A stretch of 26,325 bases of DNA, from NCBI GenBank assembly GCA_017577565.1, contig PKRH01000036.1, forward strand, positions 1 to 26,325, read 5' to 3'. The first letter of the stretch is position 1; each line of letters starts with the position of its first letter. Shown here one piece after another: positions 16,554-22,471 of this stretch. Source of the DNA: Thermoanaerobacterales bacterium. GTDB lineage: Bacteria; Actinomycetota; Acidimicrobiia; Acidimicrobiales; JACDCH01. Made by a program: the position numbers and the translations under genes. Under the pieces are notes generated by a model. That model was not told the DNA's origin, did no database searches, and was given only the letters and a program-made list of their open reading frames with translations.

Positions 16554-16658
16554 CCGAGGCCCGCCTGCCGGCCCCACCCGGTTTCCCGCCCGGGGGCGAC
16601 GGCGCGTGGTCGCGGGGGCCGCGCGACCCCACCGGCTGTGGCCCGGGGGCGCCGCGGC

Positions 16659-16664
16659 TAGGGT
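16659..16664 (+). promoter_or_regulatory. Candidate -10 element of dapB
   Basis: TAGGGT lies nine bases before ATG 16674, so transcription could start at or just before the start codon. Only a weak GGGG stands between them. Confidence 0.35.
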
Positions 16665-16673
16665 CCCGGGGCG

Positions 16674-17465
16674 ATGGCAGTGCGCGTGGGAGTGTTCGGG
16701 GCCGGGGGCCGGATGGGCAGCACGGTGTGCCGGGCCGTGGCCGGCGACCCCGAGCTCGAGCTGGTGGCCGCCATCGACCCCCACCACGCGGGGCTCGACC
16801 TCCGCCAGGTCACGGGCGTCGACGTCCCCGACCTCGACATCGCGCCCGACCCCACCATCCTGCTCGAGGTCGGGGCCGAGGTCGTCGTCGACTTCACGGT
16901 CGTCGAGGCGTCCCGGCGCAACCTCGAGTGGGTGGCCGAGCACGGGCTGCACGCGGTCGTCGGCACGACCGGCTTCACCCCCGAGGACCACGAGCGCCTG
17001 CGGGCCGCGTTCACCCGCAGCAACTGCCTGATCGCGCCGAACTTCGCCATCGGCGCCGTGCTGATGATGCGGTTCGCGGAGATGGCGGCGCCCTGGTTCG
17101 ACACGGCCGAGGTGATCGAGCTGCACCACGACCGCAAGGTCGACGCGCCGTCGGGGACGGCGATGATGACCGTGCAGCGCATGGCCGAGGCCTCCGAGAG
17201 CTGGTCGCCCGACCCGACCCGCGACGAGGTGCTGCCCGGCGCCCGGGGCGGCGTGGGGCCCGGCGGCATCCGGGTCCACTCCGTGCGGCTGCGGGGCCTG
17301 GTGGCCCACCAGGAGGTCGTGCTCGGCACGGCGGGCCAGTCGCTGACCATCCGCCACGACAGCTACGACCGGGAGAGCTTCATGCCGGGGGTGCTGCTGG
17401 CGGTCAAGCAGATCGCCGATCGCCCGGGGCTGACGATCGGCCTCGACACCTTCCTCGGCATCTGA
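16674..17465 (+). CDS. dapB: 4-Hydroxy-tetrahydrodipicolinate reductase
   Basis: DapB reduces hydroxy-tetrahydrodipicolinate with NAD(P)H in the diaminopimelate/lysine pathway. The 263-residue product shows the Rossmann motif VFGAGGRMGSTV (8-18), VVDFT (71-75), GTTGFTPE (97-104), IAPNFAIGAVLM (120-131), the catalytic stretch ELHHDRKVDAPSGTA (149-163, with His151 and Lys155 matching the E. coli His159/Lys163 pair) and the C-terminal VHSVRLRGLVAHQEVVLGTAGQSLTIRHD. In mycobacteria dapB also lies not far downstream of pnp and pepR; here an ABC-F gene is inserted on the other strand. Confidence 0.96.
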   Translation: MAVRVGVFGAGGRMGSTVCRAVAGDPELELVAAIDPHHAGLDLRQVTGVDVPDLDIAPDPTILLEVGAEVVVDFTVVEASRRNLEWVAEHGLHAVVGTTGFTPEDHERLRAAFTRSNCLIAPNFAIGAVLMMRFAEMAAPWFDTAEVIELHHDRKVDAPSGTAMMTVQRMAEASESWSPDPTRDEVLPGARGGVGPGGIRVHSVRLRGLVAHQEVVLGTAGQSLTIRHDSYDRESFMPGVLLAVKQIADRPGLTIGLDTFLGI

Positions 17466-17510
17466 CCGGCCCCGCCCGTCCCGCCGGCCGCGGCGGGCGC
17501 ACCGGCGCTC

Positions 17511-17532
17511 TAATCTGACGCTCTGTCAGGTT
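17511..17532 (+). promoter_or_regulatory. Promoter with overlapping palindromic operator before the acyl-CoA synthetase gene
   Basis: The left arm AATCTGAC (17512-17519) and right arm GTCAGGTT (17525-17532) form an inverted repeat with seven of eight positions paired, around GCTCT. The left arm overlaps TAATCT (17511-17516), a good -10 hexamer. A transcript would start near 17523 and reach ATG 17568 through a leader carrying a GGAGAGGGGG site. A dimeric repressor, for example TetR-type as is common for acyl-CoA genes in actinobacteria, is a reasonable inference; none is encoded next to it. Confidence 0.6.
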
Positions 17533-17567
17533 GCCGCGGGACCACTCGCGGGAGAGGGGGAAGCGCG

Positions 17568-19118
17568 ATGCTCGAGGCCCGCAACATCTGGGATCTGGTC
17601 GTCGCACGGGCGGAGGCGACGCCCGACCGCGAGATGGCGGTCGACGAGGACGGGCGGCGCATGACGTTCGGCGAGTACCGCGACCGCTGCGAGCGCACGG
17701 CGGCCGGGCTGGCCCGCCTCGGCGTGGGGGAGGGCACGCCGGTGTCGTGGATCCAGCCCACGACGCTCGAGGCGATGGTCCTGTTCGGCGCGCTGCGCCG
17801 CCTGGGCGCGGTGCAGACGCCCATCCTGCCCATCTACCGCGAGCGCGAGGTGGGCTTCATCGTCCGCCAGACCGGCGCCCGCCTGCTCGTCACCCCGACG
17901 ACCTGGCGCGACTTCGACTACGCGGCCATGGCCCGCGACGTCGCCGAGGGCACCGGCACCGAGGTGCTCGAGGTCGATCGCGAGCTGCCGGCGGGCGACC
18001 CGGCCGACCTGCCGCCGCCCCCCGACGACGACATGCACGTGCCGACCGGCCAGCCGGTGCCGGCCCGGTACGTCTACTACACCTCGGGGACGACGGCCGA
18101 GCCCAAGGGCGCCCGCCACGGCGACCGGTCGCTGCGCGCCGCGTCGGTCGGCATGTCCGAGCGGCTGGGCCTGGCCGAGGACGACCGCTTCGCCTTCGTC
18201 TTCCCGATCACCCACATCGCCGGCGGCGTCTACATCCACGCCGCGCTCGCCTACGGCCTGACCTTCGTGCTCGACGCGGTGTTCGACCCCGAGCGCACGA
18301 TCGACCTGCTGCGCCGGGAGCAGATCACCCAGGGCGGCGCGGGCACGTTCTTCCACCAGACGTACCTGGCGGCCCAGCGCAAGCTCCCGCCCGGCGAGAA
18401 GCTGTTCCCGCGCATCCGGACGTTCCCCGGCGGTGGCGCGCCCAAGCCGCCGAGCCTGCACCACGAGATGAAGGAGGCCTTCGGCGTCGGCATCGTGTCG
18501 GGCTACGGGCTGACCGAGGCCCCGATCCTGACCATGAACCACCGGGACGCCCCCGACGAGGTGCTGGCCGCCACGGAGGGCCCGGCGGTGGCCGGGACGA
18601 CCCTGCGCATCGTCACCCCGGACGGCAAGGTCGCCGGGGTCGGCGAGGAGGGCGAGGTCCGGGCGAAGGGCCCGCAGGTGACGCTCGGCTACGTCGACTC
18701 GTCGCTCGACGCCGAGGCCTTCGACGAGGAGGGGTGGTTCCGCACCGGCGACCTGGGCACGCTCGACGCCGACGGCAACCTGACGATCACCGGCCGGCTG
18801 AAGGACGTCATCATCCGCAAGGGCGAGAACATCTCGGCCAAGGAGGTCGAGGACCTCCTGTTCACCCACCCCAAGGTGGGCGACGTGGCCGTCGTCGGCC
18901 TGCCCGACCCGGAGACCGGCGAGCGGGCGTGCGCGGTGGTCGTGCCCGCACCGGGCGCCGAGCCCCTGACCTTCGACGAGATGCGCGAGCACCTGCTCGG
19001 CGCGGGGCTCATCACCCGCAAGCTGCCCGAGCAGCTCGAGATCGTCGACGCGCTGCCGCGCAACGCGTCGGGCAAGGTCGTGAAGTTCGAGCTGCAGCGC
19101 CGCTTCGGCGGCGGCTGA
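17568..19118 (+). CDS. AMP-binding acyl-CoA synthetase / ligase
   Basis: This 516-residue enzyme belongs to the ANL adenylate-forming superfamily, which activates a carboxylate with ATP and usually transfers it to CoA. Core motifs are complete: P-loop YTSGTTAEPKG (171-181), SGYGLTEAP (311-319), GWFRTGDLG (389-397), hinge region GRLKDVIIRKGENISAKEVE (409-428) and the C-terminal catalytic lysine in PRNASGKVVK (Lys503). The substrate is not evident; overall it looks like the medium-chain or cyclic carboxylate FadD-like ligases abundant in actinobacteria. No carrier or condensation domain is attached. ATG 17568 follows a purine-rich ribosome-binding site. The palindrome over its -10 suggests repression released by a metabolite. 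It converges on the DapA-like gene. Confidence 0.88.
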   Translation: MLEARNIWDLVVARAEATPDREMAVDEDGRRMTFGEYRDRCERTAAGLARLGVGEGTPVSWIQPTTLEAMVLFGALRRLGAVQTPILPIYREREVGFIVRQTGARLLVTPTTWRDFDYAAMARDVAEGTGTEVLEVDRELPAGDPADLPPPPDDDMHVPTGQPVPARYVYYTSGTTAEPKGARHGDRSLRAASVGMSERLGLAEDDRFAFVFPITHIAGGVYIHAALAYGLTFVLDAVFDPERTIDLLRREQITQGGAGTFFHQTYLAAQRKLPPGEKLFPRIRTFPGGGAPKPPSLHHEMKEAFGVGIVSGYGLTEAPILTMNHRDAPDEVLAATEGPAVAGTTLRIVTPDGKVAGVGEEGEVRAKGPQVTLGYVDSSLDAEAFDEEGWFRTGDLGTLDADGNLTITGRLKDVIIRKGENISAKEVEDLLFTHPKVGDVAVVGLPDPETGERACAVVVPAPGAEPLTFDEMREHLLGAGLITRKLPEQLEIVDALPRNASGKVVKFELQRRFGGG

Positions 19119-19144
19119 CCGGCCGGCGGTCGAGCGGCGACGCG

Positions 19145-19178
19145 CTGAGGGGCGGGCCCGGGCGCACCCGCCCCTCAG
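19145..19178. terminator. Shared hairpin between convergent genes
   Basis: CTGAGGGGCGGG (19145-19156) pairs perfectly with CCCGCCCCTCAG (19167-19178) around a 10-base loop. It lies between the converging acyl-CoA synthetase and DapA-like genes and contains the minus-strand stop codon (19175-19177). It could act as a bidirectional terminator; no T-tract is present on either side. Confidence 0.65.
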
Positions 19179-19945
19179 CCGAGCCGGGTGACGGGGCAGG
19201 TGCCGTGGAGGGCCGCCAGGGCCCGCTTGAGGCCGGCGACGCCGGCGAGCGCGCCCGACCGGTGCCCGCTGACCAGCTCGCGCTGGCAGCGCCCGTCACC
19301 CTCCCAGGCCCGGACGCACCCGTCGAGGTCGACGTTGGCCAGCGCCAGGATGGCGCCGGCCGCGCCCATGGCCCGGGCCTGCAGCAGGAGCGCGGCGCTG
19401 CCCGTGTAGACGGCGCCGCCCGTCCCGTCGAGCTCGAGGGCCAGGCGGCTCGGGTCGCCGGTCGAGTCCTTGATGCCCGCCACCGGGAGCTCGGCCACGA
19501 CGTCGACCGGGATGCCGGGCGCCGAGACGGCGGGGTAGTGGTACGCGAGCACCGGGACGTCGACGGCCGCGGCCACCGCCTCGTAGTAGGGCCGGGGGTC
19601 GTCGGTGCGGGGCGGCGACAGGACGAGCAGGGCGTCCGCACCGTCGTCGACCGCCCGGCGGGAGAGCGCCACCGCCTGGCGGGCCGAGGGCGCGCCGGTG
19701 CCGGCCAGCACCGGGACCCGCCCGCCGACGGCGCCCCGCACCGCGGCCAGCAGCGCGCTGCGCTCGTCCGGCTCGAGCGCGGCGGCCTCGCCGGTGGACC
19801 CGGCGACGACGACGGCCCGGACCCCGGCCTCGACCAGCCGCGCCGCGTGCTCGGCGGTCGCGCCGGCGTCGAGGTCGCCGTCACGGTCGAACAGCGTGAC
19901 CAGCGCGACGCCGACGCCCTCGAACGGTGGCTGCCCGGCTGCCAT
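19175..19945 (-). CDS. DapA-superfamily (DHDPS/NAL-like) aldolase
   Basis: This 256-residue protein is a class I TIM-barrel aldolase of the dihydrodipicolinate synthase/N-acetylneuraminate lyase superfamily. The Schiff-base lysine is Lys159 in VAGIKDSTGDPS, the barrel tyrosine is probably Tyr135 in LAYHYP, and the GSTGEAAALEPDER block (49-62) matches the GTTGE substrate loop. It is shorter than typical DapA (about 290), and where DHDPS has a PYY segment with its relay tyrosine this protein has PPRTDD (111-116). It is therefore probably not lysine-pathway DapA despite dapB nearby. ATG 19945 was chosen over the upstream frame to 20053 because the barrel begins right after it and TACCGT ends six bases before it. 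The substrate is unknown. Confidence 0.82.
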   Translation of the reverse strand: MAAGQPPFEGVGVALVTLFDRDGDLDAGATAEHAARLVEAGVRAVVVAGSTGEAAALEPDERSALLAAVRGAVGGRVPVLAGTGAPSARQAVALSRRAVDDGADALLVLSPPRTDDPRPYYEAVAAAVDVPVLAYHYPAVSAPGIPVDVVAELPVAGIKDSTGDPSRLALELDGTGGAVYTGSAALLLQARAMGAAGAILALANVDLDGCVRAWEGDGRCQRELVSGHRSGALAGVAGLKRALAALHGTCPVTRLG

Positions 19946-19951
19946 GCCCCG

Positions 19952-19957
19952 ACGGTA
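19952..19957 (-). promoter_or_regulatory. Candidate -10 element for a leaderless DapA-like transcript
   Basis: On the minus strand TACCGT, preceded by GG, ends six bases before ATG 19945. This is the classic spacing for leaderless initiation in actinobacteria. Only a weak GGGG run lies between them. Confidence 0.4.
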
Positions 19958-20002
19958 CCCGGGACCGCCGGAAGATTTCTCGACACGAGCGTAAGAAAAC
20001 CC

Positions 20003-20032
20003 TTGACATGGGGTCGCGCCGGGAGGATCGTT
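20003..20032 (+). promoter_or_regulatory. Candidate promoter of the secreted protein gene
   Basis: A perfect -35 consensus TTGACA (20003-20008) follows an unusually A-rich patch (GTAAGAAAACCC). At 17-base spacing the -10 would be GATCGT (20026-20031), a weak match to TAnnnT. Just upstream is a small inverted repeat CTCG-ACA-CGAG (19979-19989). Transcription near 20038 would give a leader of about 110 bases. Confidence 0.45.
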
Positions 20033-20128
20033 CTCGCCCGGGGGCTGCTGCACACCGTGGCCGCCGGTTCCGCCGCTCGCGCGCGCCGGCCCGGCGGTCC
20101 GGTGGCACGGCCGCGCCCGACCAGGACC

Positions 20129-20152
20129 ATGGAAGAGGGGGAGAGTCCATGA
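20129..20152 (+). other. Seven-codon upstream ORF overlapping the secreted-protein start
   Basis: ATG 20129 opens a frame encoding MEEGESP whose TGA (20150-20152) overlaps the ATG of the next gene as ATGA. The main gene's ribosome-binding site lies inside this ORF. It may be chance, or a tiny leader peptide affecting reinitiation; nothing else supports translation. Confidence 0.25.
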
Positions 20153-20775
20153 GGATCCGCAGGAGGATCGCCCGTGCGCTGGCCGCGGTGGGGCTGGCCA
20201 CCGCGGGCATCGCCGGATCGGTCGTCACGGCGTCGCCGGCGTCGGCCGAGCCGACGATCCCGATCGACTGGAACGTCGACGCGACGGCCCACATCGCCAG
20301 CCTCGGCATCGACAACACGATGACCGGCGGGCGGTTCACCGGGAGCGTCGACCTCGGCGACAGCACGATCACCGGCGACCTGACCCTGCCCGCGTCCGAG
20401 ACGACGCTCGAGGTGCTCGGCGTCGGCCTGGCCGACGTCGGCATCCAGGTCGCCCCGACGGGGCCCGTCACCGGCAGCGTCGACCTGTCGACGCTGACCG
20501 TCGAGCTGACCTCGAGCTTCGACATCAAGATCACCCACCTGAACCCGTTCGGCGTCGACTGGATCAACCTCGTGGGCCGCAAGTGCCAGACCCGCGAGCC
20601 GGTCACGCTCACGATGAGCGGCCCCATCGACCTGGTCGGTGGGTCGACGTTCTCCGGTGAGTTCACGATCCCGAAGTTCAAGGACTGCGGGTTGCTGACG
20701 CTGCCGCTCAACCTGCTCCTGCCCGGCGGCGGCAACACCTTCACGGCGACGGCCTCGCCGCCCCCGGCGGCCTGA
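20149..20775 (+). CDS. Secreted protein of unknown family
   Basis: I do not recognise this 208-residue protein. It has a clear Sec signal peptide: a basic start MRIRRRIARA, a hydrophobic core and a probable cleavage after ASPASA (residue 33). The mature part is rich in Thr, Gly, Asp and Leu with alternating hydrophobic residues, suggesting a beta-rich fold. Short recurring patterns include FTGSVDLG, VTGSVDLS and LTMSGPIDL. Two cysteines (146 and 180) could form one disulfide. There is no lipobox, membrane anchor or sortase motif, and the tail is ASPPPAA. ATG 20149 follows GGGGGAGAG at good spacing. A consensus TTGACA upstream and a terminator hairpin after it suggest a monocistronic exported product. 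Function unknown. Confidence 0.8.
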   Translation: MRIRRRIARALAAVGLATAGIAGSVVTASPASAEPTIPIDWNVDATAHIASLGIDNTMTGGRFTGSVDLGDSTITGDLTLPASETTLEVLGVGLADVGIQVAPTGPVTGSVDLSTLTVELTSSFDIKITHLNPFGVDWINLVGRKCQTREPVTLTMSGPIDLVGGSTFSGEFTIPKFKDCGLLTLPLNLLLPGGGNTFTATASPPPAA

Positions 20776-20799
20776 CCGCCCGCTGCGGCTGACCACGGC

Positions 20800-20827
20800 A
20801 CGGCCCCGGCCACCGCGCCGGGGCCGT
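20800..20827 (+). terminator. Hairpin after the secreted protein gene
   Basis: ACGGCCCCGG (20800-20809) pairs perfectly with CCGGGGCCGT (20818-20827) around an eight-base loop, 24 bases after the stop codon. There is no T-tract, but position and strength fit a terminator in a GC-rich actinobacterium. Confidence 0.65.
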
Positions 20828-20850
20828 CCCGCGCCCGGGCGCGTGGTGCA

Positions 20851-20878
20851 TGTCACGCTCGCGGTGGTTAGTGTCACG
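20851..20878 (+). promoter_or_regulatory. Promoter region of the transporter genes
   Basis: TAGTGT (20869-20874) is a possible -10 element about 30 bases before ATG 20906. TGTCACG occurs twice, at 20851-20857 and 20872-20878, exactly 21 bp apart, two turns of the helix, which would suit a regulator binding one face. The second copy overlaps the -10. Pattern-based, with low support. Confidence 0.3.
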
Positions 20879-20905
20879 GTGGCTGGTAGGACGAGGGGGC
20901 AGTAG

Positions 20906-22471
20906 ATGGGAGACCGACGACGGCTTCCCGGCGCTGAACGACGTCTGCTCAAGGGTTACGCACCGCTCGTGCTGATCGTCGTGGCGCTGGTGGCGATGGT
21001 GGTGGTGGTGCCCAGCAGGGTGCCCGACGACCGCCTCGCCGCCCAGGGGTCCGGGCCCGCCGGCTTCAGCGAGGGCGAGCCGGCGTCCGGCTGGGGGGAC
21101 ACGGTCACGCCCTGCGCGGACGGGCGCGAGCTGCAGGACGAGAACACCGAGTACTCGCCGCCGTGCTTCGACTTCTCGGGCGACAACGGCGGCGCCACGG
21201 CCCGGGGCGTCACCGAGGACGAGATCATCATCAGCTACCGCATCCCGTCCGACACCAACCTCTTCGCCCTCCTCGGCCAGCTCGGCGGCGTGCCGATCGA
21301 CGCCGACACCGAGCGCCTCGTCCGGGACGCCGAGGCCATCGTCGAGTACTTCAACCGGCACTTCCAGTTCTACGGCCGCCGCCTGCGGCTGGTGGGCTAC
21401 CAGGGCCGGGGCCAGATCATCCCCGAGCTGCAGGGCGCCGGCCAGGACGCGGCCACCAACGACAGCCTCCGGGTCGCCAACGAGATCGGCGCCTTCGCCG
21501 ACATCTCGGCGACCTCGCAGCCCTACGCCGACGCCCTCGCCCGCAACGGGGTCATCGCGCTCGGCGCCCCCTACATGTCCCGCGAGTGGTTCGAGGCGCG
21601 GCGCCCCTACGCCTGGAGCACGTTCCCCGACTGCACCGCCGTGGCCGAGAACTCGGCGCCCTACACGAACCGGCGGCTGCTCGGCCGTGAGGCCACCCAC
21701 GCCGAGGGCGACCTGCGGGGCCGCTCCCGCACGATGGCGGTGGTGGCGCCCAACAACCTCGAGTACCAGCAGTGCGTCGACACCTTCGTCGAGGGGCTGC
21801 GGGCCGAGGGCAACGACCTGGCCGAGCGCCTCGACTACACGATCGACATCGCCACCCTGCCGGCCACGGCCGCCAGCCTCATCTCCAAGCTGAAGAGCGA
21901 GGAGATCACCACCGTCTCCTGCGCCTGCGACGCCATCATGCAGATGTACCTGGCCCGGGAGGCCGAGGCGCAGGACTACCACCCCGAGTGGGTGATCGCC
22001 GGCGTCGGCTTCACCGAGACCGACCTCGGCGGGCAGATCGTCGCCAACAACGCGCCCGAGCAGTGGGCGCGGGCGTTCGGGGGCAGCCCGTGGGCCGCGC
22101 CGGTGCCGCCGGAGCAGAGCGTCGCCCACCGGGCCTTCGCGGAGGTCCGGCCCGACGAGGAGCCCACCGACCTGATCGACACCATCTACCACCAGGTCCT
22201 CGTCATCGCCCTCGGCGTGCAGATGGCCGGTCCCGAGCTCACGCCGGAGACGTTCGAGGCCGGCCTGTTCGCCCTGCCGGAGCGGACGGGCCAGGCGGGG
22301 ACCTGGGACTTCTCGCCGGGCCACTACACGCCGGTCACCGACATCCGCGAGATGTGGTGGGACGCCGACACCATCTCGCCCTTCAACAACCAGCCCGGCA
22401 CCTACCTCGACCGGGGTGAGCGGTGGACCAGGGACGAGATCCCCGAAGGCGATCCGGAGGTGCTGCAGTGA
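20906..22471 (+). CDS. Branched-chain-amino-acid-type ABC transporter solute-binding protein, membrane-anchored
   Basis: This 521-residue protein looks like a type I periplasmic binding protein (LivK-like, Peripla_BP_6) for the transporter encoded next. After a basic start (MGDRRRLPGAERRLLKGY) there is one hydrophobic segment (about 19-36) with no lipobox cysteine, so it is probably held by an N-terminal anchor or has an uncleaved signal. The extracellular part contains VTEDEIIISYRIPSD, VEYFNRHFQFYGRRLRLVGYQG, ANEIGAFADISATSQPYADALARNGVIALG and MAVVAPNNLEYQQCVDTFVEGLRAEG, the usual two-lobe order. Extra cysteines (70 and 87, plus a CAC pair later) suggest disulfides. ATG 20906 follows AGGGGG. 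The stop overlaps the GTG of the fused transporter gene, indicating coupled translation. Ligand unknown: amino acid, amide, urea or another small carboxylate are all possible. Confidence 0.85.
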   Translation: MGDRRRLPGAERRLLKGYAPLVLIVVALVAMVVVVPSRVPDDRLAAQGSGPAGFSEGEPASGWGDTVTPCADGRELQDENTEYSPPCFDFSGDNGGATARGVTEDEIIISYRIPSDTNLFALLGQLGGVPIDADTERLVRDAEAIVEYFNRHFQFYGRRLRLVGYQGRGQIIPELQGAGQDAATNDSLRVANEIGAFADISATSQPYADALARNGVIALGAPYMSREWFEARRPYAWSTFPDCTAVAENSAPYTNRRLLGREATHAEGDLRGRSRTMAVVAPNNLEYQQCVDTFVEGLRAEGNDLAERLDYTIDIATLPATAASLISKLKSEEITTVSCACDAIMQMYLAREAEAQDYHPEWVIAGVGFTETDLGGQIVANNAPEQWARAFGGSPWAAPVPPEQSVAHRAFAEVRPDEEPTDLIDTIYHQVLVIALGVQMAGPELTPETFEAGLFALPERTGQAGTWDFSPGHYTPVTDIREMWWDADTISPFNNQPGTYLDRGERWTRDEIPEGDPEVLQ

